The notes below the pieces were generated by a model. The model ran no database searches. It saw only the letters and a program-made list of their open reading frames with translations, and was not told the DNA's origin. The position numbers and the translations under genes were made by a program. A DNA stretch of 64,000 nt from Sedimenticola thiotaurini (GTDB lineage: Bacteria > Pseudomonadota > Gammaproteobacteria > Chromatiales > Chromatiaceae), in contig VMRY01000001.1 in NCBI GenBank assembly GCA_007713595.1, positions 1 to 64,000 of the forward strand, given 5' to 3'. Positions 45,479 to 54,808 of the stretch are shown piece by piece (within the stretch, counting starts at the first letter, position 1; each line of letters opens with the position of its first letter).

Positions 45479-46179
45479 GGTGCAATCCAACCCATTGCCG
45501 TTCCAATACCCATCAAAATCAAAAGCGCCACGCTGGCGTTTTCAAGCGAGTTTCCCCATCGGGACAGATGCAATTTCACCTGCTCACCAAAGTGAGCAAC
45601 GCCCAAGGCAAATATGAAAGTAGGCACCAGGACAGCACCCGCTCCAAACCCGACACCCAGCATCAACCCTGCATACGCACTTCCTGCTGTTGCGGCGGCC
45701 AATATCACTGTAGTTAAAGGGGCACAGGGGTTCAGCGCCATCCCCATGCCCATAAAAAACAGCCCTCCTGGCAATGTTGGTGCTACATCACTTTTCTTAG
45801 CCGGCGTCATTTCCACCGTCATAGATGTCTGCCGCCTTACACTACAACCTGTACCACGCAGACGCCGTCGCCAAAGCAGTGACAGCGCGACAACAATTGT
45901 CGCCCCTCCTAACACCCAGCGCACCCACGGTGCAGCGATCCAATCCTGGACAATCAATCCCAGAAAACCGGAGAGCCCGCCCAACAAAGAATACCCCACA
46001 ACTCTTCCGGCAGAAAAGGGGAGTAGAATACGCCAGGCGTTTCTAACCCCATCTCCTGTGGCAACAAAGACCGGGCCCAGGTACGGGAGGCAGGCAATAT
46101 TGCACGGACCCGCTCCAAAGCCAAGACCAAGCAGAAGTACCGCACCAAAACTCAGAACAACCGGCTCTAACGGCGTCAT
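45475..46179 (-). CDS. CcdA/DsbD-like membrane protein (TauE/SafE-type annotation likely)
   Basis: 234 residues, six hydrophobic segments in two halves. The paired cysteines sit in GAGPCNIACLPYLGP (Cys26, Cys30) in the first helix and NPCAPLTTVI (about residue 153) in the fourth, as in CcdA and the DsbD membrane domain, which move electrons from cytoplasmic thioredoxin across the membrane. Automatic annotation may call it a sulphite exporter family or UreH-like protein. Partner thioredoxin (TlpA-like) is at the operon's end, supporting an electron-transfer role. Confidence 0.75.
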   Translation of the reverse strand: MTPLEPVVLSFGAVLLLGLGFGAGPCNIACLPYLGPVFVATGDGVRNAWRILLPFSAGRVVGYSLLGGLSGFLGLIVQDWIAAPWVRWVLGGATIVVALSLLWRRRLRGTGCSVRRQTSMTVEMTPAKKSDVAPTLPGGLFFMGMGMALNPCAPLTTVILAAATAGSAYAGLMLGVGFGAGAVLVPTFIFALGVAHFGEQVKLHLSRWGNSLENASVALLILMGIGTAMGWIAP

Positions 46180-47228
46180 ACTTTTTCCGTTACGGGTTTA
46201 TCCTTCTTTGCAAACAAGGATCTTAGTGTTTTCTTTTCCCACAGCGTTTGCGATTTTTTGCGCACTTTAAAATATTGTGGATCGGCCTTAAACACAGGAA
46301 AAGAGGCATACTTCAGTTTCAGTACATCCTTGTCAGGACAAAACTCCACACACCGGCCACACAGCGTACAGTCTTCAAAGGTAACATCCTTCTTTACCAT
46401 TTCTGTATGTATCTCTTGAATGTCCATCGGACAGGCCTTGGCGCAGAGACCACATTTACCGCATCGCGGTGAAGCCTCTTTAACCAATCGCAGCAGGCCA
46501 ATCTTTCGAAATACGGCATGTAATGCCAGCATCGGACATATACGACAAAATGGCTGCCTGACAGTCAATGCCAGCGCAATCATCAAACCAAACAAAAAGT
46601 CTGCCGCTATCGAAAACACAATGGTAGTTGTATTCGCCGTATCCACCACAAGTTGATCCGCTTCGCCATTGGCAAGTGTGGTGAGAATTCGACTGGGGCA
46701 AATCCTGCAAAAGGGATCACCCAGATCATGATTCAGATAACCCAGACCAGTCATAAGCGGGAAGCCAAACACCAGTAAGACCAGAATCGCCCACTTCACC
46801 GGCCGAGTCTTTTCAACAACGCTGTGTTTGACAGATTCTGTGCGCTGCAATCCAAGCTTTTGCCCTAAAATCTGCAGTAGCTCCTGAAATGTCCCAAGCG
46901 GACAAATCCAACCACAGAATGCCTTATTCAGAACAACAAAGAACAGCAGGAAGGTACCCAAGGTTATAAGTGTTGGTATCAATCCTTTAAGAATACCTCC
47001 ACCTTCATTGATAACAGGACCCAACCGATGATCCATCTGATGCTGAAACGGTATCAGCGCACAAAGATCTGATCCATTCATATCATAAGCACAGCTTAAA
47101 GCAGGAAGTGCGCCACTGATCTTGTCCGCCAGATAAAAAGTGCCTAAGGAACTGCCATAGACTAACAGCATGAATGCACTTAACTGAACGATCTTACGTA
47201 TGACCGATAAGTTTTTAACAGGATTCAT
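46176..47228 (-). CDS. Membrane polyferredoxin (NapH/CcoG/NosR-like 4Fe-4S protein)
   Basis: 350 residues. Several membrane helices (from about 10, 75-105, 135-160, 195-220) with CGWICPLGTFQE, FCRICPSRIL and FCRICPMLAL, and a C-terminal cytoplasmic pair of 4Fe-4S motifs: CGKCGLCAKACP and CTLCGRCVEFCP. This is the layout of NapH/NosR C-terminal parts and of the FtrD/Fls-type polyferredoxins of iron-uptake operons. It likely passes electrons from quinol or cytoplasmic donors to periplasmic redox partners. Confidence 0.85.
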   Translation of the reverse strand: MNPVKNLSVIRKIVQLSAFMLLVYGSSLGTFYLADKISGALPALSCAYDMNGSDLCALIPFQHQMDHRLGPVINEGGGILKGLIPTLITLGTFLLFFVVLNKAFCGWICPLGTFQELLQILGQKLGLQRTESVKHSVVEKTRPVKWAILVLLVFGFPLMTGLGYLNHDLGDPFCRICPSRILTTLANGEADQLVVDTANTTTIVFSIAADFLFGLMIALALTVRQPFCRICPMLALHAVFRKIGLLRLVKEASPRCGKCGLCAKACPMDIQEIHTEMVKKDVTFEDCTLCGRCVEFCPDKDVLKLKYASFPVFKADPQYFKVRKKSQTLWEKKTLRSLFAKKDKPVTEKV

Positions 47229-48043
47229 TGACTGCGCTCCTTCTTGCTACGACTAACCCTGCTTGTAAGAAAGCCACCAAACAGAAAACCAACACCAGCT
47301 GCAGCCAGACCCCATGACTTGTACTGCCAGTGCACCGGTGAGACACGGTATTCTGCCGAGAGCGTGCTGTTGTAGTGCTTACCTGATTCAAGATATTCAG
47401 TAGTTATACTGAGATCCGCACTGCGTTGATCACGTTCACCTGTCACGACATTCTTAAAATCATCTGGCAGCGTCATCACCACACGCCCGTCATTGTCAGT
47501 GACACCCTTTAACGAGCTGCCATTACCGGTTTGCAAGACTACCGGTTGATTTTTCAGCAGCTGATTACGGTACCTAATTAGAAAGGCCGCCTTCTCACCC
47601 GAGTAATAACGGTGATGCTCTCGGGGAAGTGGATCAGGAACAATTTCCAAATCAGTTTTTATCGCAGATGTTAATTTCGTCGGGCTTTTACCGCTGGGTT
47701 TTCCCCGCAGATATTCATAACGGATAATCGCATCAACCGAATCACCCCAGTCCTGCTCAATAATAATGGCATGGTAATTATCAACACCTGTCGGCGGTAT
47801 GGTAACCATATCCATCTTCGGTTCCAGCAGGCGCTTACTCAGGTCCGGTTTCCATAGCGTGATAACAGCACCATCCGCATTCAAAAGGGCCAGTTTTTTC
47901 GGGCCACGCTGATGTTGCATTGTTGGAGCTGACTGACTCTTTGGGGCTTCACTTCCTTGCTTAGCTGTCTGCCCCACAGCCGTTGCGTTCAACGCCAGAA
48001 CTCCACAACAGATAAATGCCGCGCGATAACTTATAACCGGCAT
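47225..48043 (-). CDS. DUF4198-like periplasmic protein, C-terminally anchored
   Basis: 272 residues. Signal peptide (about 1-24), a linker, an Ig-like beta domain of DUF4198 type (TDLEIVPDPLPREHHRYYSGEKAAFLIRY, GVTDNDGRVVMTLPDDF) and a C-terminal membrane helix followed by a basic tail (VSRSKKERSQ). DUF4198 proteins are repeatedly found with TonB and nickel/cobalt uptake genes, so a metal-linked role is likely. Overlaps the polyferredoxin start by 4 bases. Confidence 0.75.
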   Translation of the reverse strand: MPVISYRAAFICCGVLALNATAVGQTAKQGSEAPKSQSAPTMQHQRGPKKLALLNADGAVITLWKPDLSKRLLEPKMDMVTIPPTGVDNYHAIIIEQDWGDSVDAIIRYEYLRGKPSGKSPTKLTSAIKTDLEIVPDPLPREHHRYYSGEKAAFLIRYRNQLLKNQPVVLQTGNGSSLKGVTDNDGRVVMTLPDDFKNVVTGERDQRSADLSITTEYLESGKHYNSTLSAEYRVSPVHWQYKSWGLAAAGVGFLFGGFLTSRVSRSKKERSQ

Positions 48044-48056
48044 ATCACTCTCCTAA

Positions 48057-50234
48057 TCAAAAGCTGTAGGTATAATTGAGCATGGCTGAACGCGGCGAAC
48101 CTGCGCTGTAAGATTTGGTACCACTGGTATCCTTTTTGACCTCAGTGGCGTAGCGCTTGTCAAACAGGTTATCGACATTCAATGAAACTTTATGTGGCCC
48201 GGAAGCATAGCCCAGCATCAGACTGGTGAGAAAATCATATCCATCATATTTTTCGGTATTGGCACTATCCATGTAGTAACTACCCCAAGTGTCGGCCTGG
48301 ATCCGTGCCATGAAACCGGACGGGTGCTCATAGTCAAGGCTCAGGCTGTACTGATGATTAGGAACAAAGGGGGTCTGATTGCCGGAGCGATCAACAGCAT
48401 TGAGCGTTGCGCCTGTTCTTACTAGCTCTTGGAAATCCTGATACTTGTAATCACTGTAGGCGTAGTTGGCTCCCAGGGTAAAATATTTACCCAGTGCCAC
48501 TCTACTGCTAACCTCAAATCCTTTTTTGAGGGTTTCACCGGCATTCTGGAATTCACTCTGATTACCCGACTGAAGCACGGAGACGATCTCATCAGTAACT
48601 GTGGTTCTGTAAAGAGACAGATCGAAACTCCACTCCTTTGCCCTTGCCTTTAAACCTATCTCTACGTTGGTTGCTATGGCTGCATCCAGGCTTGCATTGT
48701 CTTGAATCTCGGCCTCCGAAGGTACTTGACCAGACTGTGCCACCATGCCGTAGATACTGTATGTATTATTCAGCGCATAAGTGGCACCCAGCTTTGGGGA
48801 ATAAAGGTCAAAGGTGGTATCAGTTTTTGTCGTTACGGGTGAACCAAAGGTTGTATAACTTTTAGTACCCCAGTTGTATTCACCATAGGCGACCTCTGTA
48901 ATATCAAAGTTCATCCGGTCAAAACGAAAACCAGCATCGATCGTTAACTTATCGGTTGGGCGAATGGTCTCCTGCAGGAAAAGGCCAAACAGGGTATTGG
49001 CCGCTTCCTCCTGCGAGAGCAGACTACCTTTTCGATCTGAGAGCGTTTGTACAATTTGATTTACTGGCGGTGGGGGGCCGGGTGGATCATAAACAATCGT
49101 GCTAATATCCGCATAGCGGTACTTCTTAGCCTCATCCGTTTTATCCAATCGAGCGGTCACGCCACCGACCAGCGTACTTGCACCCAACAGATTGTGCTTA
49201 TAAGCAAACTCAAGATCGGTACCAAACACATTGGTACCGGGGTTATCGTTAATCGCACCCGTTACCGGATGATAGTGATCCCAGCTGTTGAAATAGAAGC
49301 GAGGCTTGAACGTCAGATCCCCAAACTCCTGTTCATAACGCGTATTAAAAAACCAGATGGTTGAATAGCGCCCACTGTGTTGCCACTGACTACTGGTATT
49401 ATGCTGTTCGCCAGTGCTTCTATAAGTTTCAAACTCACTTTCGGTAAGAGATCCCGGCAACTGCAGATCCGCCTGTGAATAACTGAGCTCGGTCTCAAGT
49501 GTTGCGCCACTATCCAGCATCAATCCATGTTTCAGACTCAGCTGTTGGGTGTCGAACTCATTCCAGTCTCGCCAGCTGTTATCCGCGGCCCGATGGGAGC
49601 CTGTCAGCAAGATACTGTTACTGTCATTCAGCTCCTGGCTATAGCGAAAATGCAGATTTTGCTGTCCATCTTCGCCCACACCGAGCTTGACCCGATTGCC
49701 ATCTACATCGAATACCGATTTCGAGATAATCTGAATCGTGCCACCAGATGAACCACTGCCATACAAAGATCCTGGCCCTTTGGTAATTTCTATGCGCTCG
49801 ATATCCTGGGTATCAATAAAATCAAAGCGCGAAAAACTGTCCGGATCCGTCATCGGCACACCATCACGAATCACCATAATCTCACGCACACCATAGTTGG
49901 CCTTTTGCCCTGCGCCCCGGATAATCAGGCGTGAGTCGTAACCACCATTTTTTGATTCGATCAAGACACCCGGCGTACCCTTGATTGCATCCTTGATGTT
50001 ATTCATCTGCTCGGCATCAATGCGCTTGGAATCGATCACACTGATTGCCGCAGGCACCTCTTTGGTACCACGTGCAATGCGGGATGCGGTGACACTGATA
50101 GTATCTAATGAATCACCACCCTCATCGTTACTCTTCACACTCTCTGCATCAGCAGCAGATGAGTTAATAGCCGATACCATGAGCGATGCCGTTAATGCGG
50201 CCTTGATCACGCTGTAATTTTTATTGATACACAT
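48057..50234 (-). CDS. TonB-dependent outer membrane receptor
   Basis: 725 residues from the ATG at 50234; earlier in-frame starts up to 50255 are possible. Signal peptide about 1-28, TonB box-like DTISVTAS, plug domain (about 50-160; IRGAGQKANYGVREIMVIRDGVPMTD and ITKGPGSLYGSGSSGGTIQIISK) and a 22-strand barrel ending in the terminal Phe of LNYTYSF. It is first in an operon with its own ExbBD-TonB. The ligand is unknown; the neighbours suggest a metal or metal chelate. Confidence 0.93.
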   Translation of the reverse strand: MCINKNYSVIKAALTASLMVSAINSSAADAESVKSNDEGGDSLDTISVTASRIARGTKEVPAAISVIDSKRIDAEQMNNIKDAIKGTPGVLIESKNGGYDSRLIIRGAGQKANYGVREIMVIRDGVPMTDPDSFSRFDFIDTQDIERIEITKGPGSLYGSGSSGGTIQIISKSVFDVDGNRVKLGVGEDGQQNLHFRYSQELNDSNSILLTGSHRAADNSWRDWNEFDTQQLSLKHGLMLDSGATLETELSYSQADLQLPGSLTESEFETYRSTGEQHNTSSQWQHSGRYSTIWFFNTRYEQEFGDLTFKPRFYFNSWDHYHPVTGAINDNPGTNVFGTDLEFAYKHNLLGASTLVGGVTARLDKTDEAKKYRYADISTIVYDPPGPPPPVNQIVQTLSDRKGSLLSQEEAANTLFGLFLQETIRPTDKLTIDAGFRFDRMNFDITEVAYGEYNWGTKSYTTFGSPVTTKTDTTFDLYSPKLGATYALNNTYSIYGMVAQSGQVPSEAEIQDNASLDAAIATNVEIGLKARAKEWSFDLSLYRTTVTDEIVSVLQSGNQSEFQNAGETLKKGFEVSSRVALGKYFTLGANYAYSDYKYQDFQELVRTGATLNAVDRSGNQTPFVPNHQYSLSLDYEHPSGFMARIQADTWGSYYMDSANTEKYDGYDFLTSLMLGYASGPHKVSLNVDNLFDKRYATEVKKDTSGTKSYSAGSPRSAMLNYTYSF

Positions 50235-50696
50235 AACAACTTCACAACCCATCAATTAATTGAAATAGGCATACCACGTGACGATTAACAGCCTTTGGCA
50301 TGCGTTAATCCTTAAGATAGCGAGAGGAAAATCCTTTTAGGAAGGCGGGAAAATTCTATCTATACGATGATATTATGTTCAGTGTGAAATCAGATTGATT
50401 TTGCAGAACTTAATGACTAATACCGCATAATCAATAAGTTAATATAAGCTAATACACTGCCAATAGGTCAGTCATGTGTTTTTCCACACATTAAACAGGT
50501 TATTTGCCGTAAAAACTTTACACTGCCCTGTCACACGTACTCCTGTGGCAATACTTATTTCTTCTTCAAATACCCTGATTCTCCATTCGTTTGGGATATC
50601 CCCACACGCCTTGGGTTGTTATCATCGTTCAACTAATACAATCTCTTCACACAACAAACAGAAGGGTGCAGTTCGATCAACTCAACCCCACAAAGC
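50235..50696. other. Intergenic regulatory region between receptor and amidotransferase genes
   Basis: 462 bases, A+T-rich, between divergent genes; no small gene with a ribosome site was seen. AAATCA-GAT-TGATTT (50387-50401) is a short palindrome and possible operator. I saw no clear Fur box and no recognisable riboswitch core. Confidence 0.5.
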
Positions 50697-51404
50697 ATGA
50701 AACCTCTCTACATCATTAGCCATGTCGCCTGCAGCCGACCTGGATATTTTTGTGAGTACCTGGATAGTCGCAATGTAGATTATGTGCGTGTCAGTATCGA
50801 ATCAGGGGAATCGCTCCCTACTCCTGATTCACTCTCTGGTCTGGTTCTGCTCGGTGCACCGATCAGTGTAAACAGTGATCAGCCATGGATTGAGCGGGAG
50901 ATGGCCCTGGTACGAAGCTGCGCTGAAAGGGGAATACCGGTATTTGGCATCTGCTTTGGTGGCCAGCTGATCAGCAAGGCATTTGGCGGGCGGGTATTTC
51001 CATCATCCACAATACAGATCGGCTGGCATCCGGTTGCGGTAGCAGCGCAACGCCATGCACTCTTTAATGGCACACGCTTGCCTGATAGATTCGATGCCTT
51101 CGAGTGGCATGAAGAGAGTTTCTCTCTGCCGCCAGGTGCAGTCCCGCTATTCAATGGCGATGAAGCCGGAAACCAGGGTTTTCTCTACAAGAGCTGCCTG
51201 GCAGTCCAGTTCCATCCCGAGGTCACGGCTGAAATCATTGAGGAGTGGGCAGCCCGCTATGAAGCCTGTGTCGACAAACCCACAGAGGGGATCCAGGATT
51301 ACCGGGAGATGCTTCTGGACGTTGACACTAAACTGGCAGCCATGCGCCAGATGACGGACTTGTTATTTGAGTGGTTGATCGAACGTTCCCGGCAGATCAG
51401 CTAA
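50697..51404 (+). CDS. Class I glutamine amidotransferase
   Basis: 235 residues. The triad is present: Cys86 in FGICFGGQLI, and His/Glu in QFHPEVT near residue 178. The N-terminal part lacks a synthase domain, so this is the free-standing GMP-synthase-like (guaA-type) amidotransferase group often linked to gamma-glutamyl compounds. Substrate not determined. It starts 155 bases before nothing else in its operon; the aminotransferase that follows has its own upstream gap. Confidence 0.87.
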   Translation: MKPLYIISHVACSRPGYFCEYLDSRNVDYVRVSIESGESLPTPDSLSGLVLLGAPISVNSDQPWIEREMALVRSCAERGIPVFGICFGGQLISKAFGGRVFPSSTIQIGWHPVAVAAQRHALFNGTRLPDRFDAFEWHEESFSLPPGAVPLFNGDEAGNQGFLYKSCLAVQFHPEVTAEIIEEWAARYEACVDKPTEGIQDYREMLLDVDTKLAAMRQMTDLLFEWLIERSRQIS

Positions 51405-51558
51405 TCCTCAAAAACTCCAGTGTCATTAAGCGCTTTGGACACACACTCAACCAGCAGTTTCAGTTAGAATGGATGTTTGCTTTACCCTGGCATTAATTTA
51501 ACGATCGATTTTCAGCAGAATATCGCATCAAGATTTGATAATCAGCAGGACTACCAAT

Positions 51559-52737
51559 ATGCAATATAGCCCTTTCAATCCCCCCGTGCGTACCCTGATG
51601 GGTCCAGGCCCTTCTGATGTGCATCCACGTATTCTTGAAGCCATGTCCAGACCCACCATTGGTCATTTGGACCCCGCTTTCATCCAGATGATGGAAGAGG
51701 TGAAAGCGCTGCTTCAATATGCCTTTCAGACCAAGAATGAGCTGACCATGCCCGTTTCCGCACCCGGTTCAGCCGGCATGGAGACCTGTTTTGCCAATCT
51801 GGTGGAACCCGGGGACAAGGTGATCGTCTGCCAGAACGGGGTATTCGGCGGCCGCATGAAAGAGAATGTGGAACGCTGCGGCGGCACAGCCATCATGGTA
51901 GAAGACACCTGGGGCGAAGCGGTTGATCCGGCAAAACTGGAAGATGCCCTGAAAAATAACCCGGATGCCTGCATTGTCGCCTTCGTCCACGCAGAGACCT
52001 CAACCGGCGCGCAATCGGATGCGGAAACCCTGGTCAAACTGGCCCACCAGTATGACTGCCTCACCATTGTTGACGCGGTCACCTCGCTCGGTGGCACGCC
52101 TATCAAGGTAGATGAGTGGGCCATTGATGCCATCTACTCTGGCACACAGAAATGCCTCTCCTGCACCCCTGGACTCTCTCCTGTCAGCTTCAGCGAACAG
52201 GCACTGGAGAAGATCCGTAACCGCAAACAGAAGGTGCAGAGCTGGTTTATGGATCTGAATCTGGTCATGGGCTATTGGGGTAGTGGTGCCAAGCGTGCCT
52301 ACCATCATACCGCGCCCATCAATGCCCTGTACGGTCTGCATGAGGCACTACTCATGCTTCATGAAGAGGGACTTGAGAATGCATGGGCACGTCACCAAAA
52401 GAATCATCTGGCACTACGGGCCGGCCTGGAAGCCATGGGCCTCACCTTTATCGTGAATGAGCAGGACCGTCTGCCACAACTGAATGCCGTCTCTATCCCG
52501 GAAGGAGTTGATGACGCCGAGATACGTAGCCGACTGCTCAATGAGTACAACCTGGAGATCGGTGCCGGTCTGGGAGCCCTGGCTGGGAAGGTGTGGCGCA
52601 TAGGCCTGATGGGTCACGCCAGCCGTTCGGAGAATATCCTGCTCTGCGTCGGCGCTCTGGAAGCAGTGCTGGCTGACATGGGTGCCAAGATCAATCAGGG
52701 CGTTGCCTTGGCAGCAATGCAGAAGGCACTTGCCTAA
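51559..52737 (+). CDS. Serine/alanine-glyoxylate aminotransferase
   Basis: 392 residues from the ATG at 51559, which has AGGA 8 bases before it; a TTG at 51535 is also open. Class V PLP fold with LMGPGPSDVHPRI at the start, AETSTG, TIVDAVTSLGG and the PLP lysine Lys198 in SGTQKCLSCTPG. It converts glyoxylate to glycine using serine or alanine. Its neighbours make (AceA) and consume (AceB) glyoxylate, a fitting context. Confidence 0.9.
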   Translation: MQYSPFNPPVRTLMGPGPSDVHPRILEAMSRPTIGHLDPAFIQMMEEVKALLQYAFQTKNELTMPVSAPGSAGMETCFANLVEPGDKVIVCQNGVFGGRMKENVERCGGTAIMVEDTWGEAVDPAKLEDALKNNPDACIVAFVHAETSTGAQSDAETLVKLAHQYDCLTIVDAVTSLGGTPIKVDEWAIDAIYSGTQKCLSCTPGLSPVSFSEQALEKIRNRKQKVQSWFMDLNLVMGYWGSGAKRAYHHTAPINALYGLHEALLMLHEEGLENAWARHQKNHLALRAGLEAMGLTFIVNEQDRLPQLNAVSIPEGVDDAEIRSRLLNEYNLEIGAGLGALAGKVWRIGLMGHASRSENILLCVGALEAVLADMGAKINQGVALAAMQKALA

Positions 52738-52744
52738 GTAAACA

Positions 52745-52775
52745 AACGGGGGGGCGATCGCCCCCCGTTCTTTTC
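52745..52775 (+). terminator. Terminator after the aminotransferase gene
   Basis: AACGGGGGG (52745-52753) pairs with CCCCCCGTT (52761-52769), then CTTTTCT. It also faces the convergent aceK. Confidence 0.85.
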
Positions 52776-52795
52776 TCCTACGTCCCGATTACGCC

Positions 52796-54556
52796 TCAGC
52801 CAACGGTGGCCTTGGGCGCTGGCTCAAATGCCTCTCTGTGCAGATTAATAAACCGGATATCTGTTGGATAGGGGAAGACATCGGCATGGATACCACGCCC
52901 AATATCCTGCTGCCGTTCACGCCAGTACTGTGCCTCAAACAGGTCCGGATGTAGCTGCAACAATGTCTTGCGTATTAGCGGACTGGCACTCAGGAAGATC
53001 AAAAACTCCTCTGGAAAAACATCGCCGTCAGCCACCGAATACCAGGGCTCACTACTCATCTCATCTTCAGGTGTACGGGGTGGTGGAATCTGCCGGAAGT
53101 TACACTCAGTCATTTTGCAGATCTCATCGTAATCATAAAAGACTACTTTGCCCTGATGGGTGACACCAAAGTTTTTAAACAGCAGATCACCTGGAAAGAT
53201 ATTCGCTGCAATCAGCTGTTTGATCGCCAATCCCCAGTCATCCAGCATGGTTCTGATGATCTCCTGGGAACCATTAGAGAGACAGATATCCAGCGGCGTC
53301 ATGCGATGCTCGATATAGAGGTGATTAATCACCACATTGTCGCCATCCATCTCAAGCTGGGAAGGGATCGCCTCCTGTAACTCTTTCAACAGCTCAGGAG
53401 AAAAACGATTACGGGGAAATGCGGTCTGGGCAAACTCCAGCGTATCCGCCATGCGTCCCACACGATCATGCAGCTTGACCTGCATGTAACGCTGCTTCAC
53501 CTGCGCATGGGTAATATTTTTGACCGGGGCAAAATGGTCCCGTATCACTTTAAATACAAAAGGATAGGATGGCAGGGTAAACACCATCATCACCAGGCCG
53601 GGCGTTCCAGGTGCCACCACGAAACTGTCATTACTGTTCTCCAGGTGCTCCATCATATCCCGATAGAATTCATTCTTGGCCTGCTTGTGAAAGCCGATAC
53701 TCATGTACAGTTCTGAGATCGGCTTCTTCGGCATAATACTTTTTAAGAAACTGACCGTGGCTACCGGAATGGAGTTATTCGCCATAAAGTAGGCACGAGC
53801 AAAACTGAACAGAGCCTCCACCTCCTCATGACTCGTCAGTAGCGTATCGACAAAAATCGTCCCTTTATGATTCAACAACGGCACCACAAAGGGCTGCATT
53901 CCATCACTGCTGATCACCCGTCCGATCAGGTAAGCGGCTTTATTTCGGTAGAACGGCGCCTCAAGCACATCAATTCGGAGTGTGTCGTCCGGCATCTGGC
54001 CAACCGGTGAACGCACACGGAAGGCCTCCGCAACATGGGTGATATCGCGTTCAATGTCCTGATAGGGGATGCGAAAATAGAAGGCCGAAAAGATCTCTCG
54101 CAGGCATGTCTCCAGTCCCCCATCCTTGAGATGAAAAGAGAGGTAAACCCGATCACGTTTTGTCAGCTCATCCCGATCCACGCCCGATTCGATAAAGATC
54201 TTGTCATTATCAAAATACTGGCGCTCAAACATTTTACAATAGACTGAATTATAAAAAGTTTCTGCCAATTCAGGACGACGGTAATTGACCAGTAGCTCCT
54301 GGTACTGAGTCTTCACATTTTTCCACAGTGCGTCATCAACTGCCGAGACATCAAATGTAGAACGCACCTTGCTGATCGCCTCCTGTACACGCCGATCATA
54401 GAAGCTGATGCGCTCTACTGATGCTTGCCTGATCGCCTCCCAATCGGCCTGCTCAAAACTCTGGCGCGCCGCACGGGTAATCTCCTGAAAGAAGGAGAAA
54501 TGACGCTCAAAACCGGTAAAGATGGTTCGAGCAAGCTGCTGTGCCAGATCAGTCAT
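52796..54556 (-). CDS. aceK: Isocitrate dehydrogenase kinase/phosphatase AceK
   Basis: 586 residues, the usual size. The ATP-binding region has VAPGTPGLVMMVFTLPSYPFVFKVIRD (a P-loop-like element and the essential Lys in FKVI); later NHLYIEHRMTPLD, GDLLFKNFGV and FYDYDEI provide the kinase-like catalytic residues. AceK phosphorylates isocitrate dehydrogenase to push isocitrate into the glyoxylate shunt. Here it is divergent from aceBA rather than downstream as in E. coli. Confidence 0.95.
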   Translation of the reverse strand: MTDLAQQLARTIFTGFERHFSFFQEITRAARQSFEQADWEAIRQASVERISFYDRRVQEAISKVRSTFDVSAVDDALWKNVKTQYQELLVNYRRPELAETFYNSVYCKMFERQYFDNDKIFIESGVDRDELTKRDRVYLSFHLKDGGLETCLREIFSAFYFRIPYQDIERDITHVAEAFRVRSPVGQMPDDTLRIDVLEAPFYRNKAAYLIGRVISSDGMQPFVVPLLNHKGTIFVDTLLTSHEEVEALFSFARAYFMANNSIPVATVSFLKSIMPKKPISELYMSIGFHKQAKNEFYRDMMEHLENSNDSFVVAPGTPGLVMMVFTLPSYPFVFKVIRDHFAPVKNITHAQVKQRYMQVKLHDRVGRMADTLEFAQTAFPRNRFSPELLKELQEAIPSQLEMDGDNVVINHLYIEHRMTPLDICLSNGSQEIIRTMLDDWGLAIKQLIAANIFPGDLLFKNFGVTHQGKVVFYDYDEICKMTECNFRQIPPPRTPEDEMSSEPWYSVADGDVFPEEFLIFLSASPLIRKTLLQLHPDLFEAQYWRERQQDIGRGIHADVFPYPTDIRFINLHREAFEPAPKATVG

Positions 54557-54808
54557 GTACGAAAACTCCTGCGAACTAGGTTCTGGATGAAATTGGCATT
54601 GCTTTATTAACTATTTATTACTAACCTATTTTCTTCTGCATTGCAGCATAAATAATTTCAATACAAAGGATTAAAGTATTTATCGTTTTTAATACTTCAC
54701 AATTGAGTATGCTCTATCGCGATTCAATTATCTATTTGCTTGTTATTACTAGGGTTTTGCACTTTACCCGAAATTTTTGCAAGTAAATTCCCCTGGGAGA
54801 GACACGAA

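Noticed and set aside
50235-50696. Fur box or cobalamin riboswitch before the TonB-dependent receptor
   Set aside because: No 19-bp Fur-like palindrome and no B12-box-like core could be recognised.
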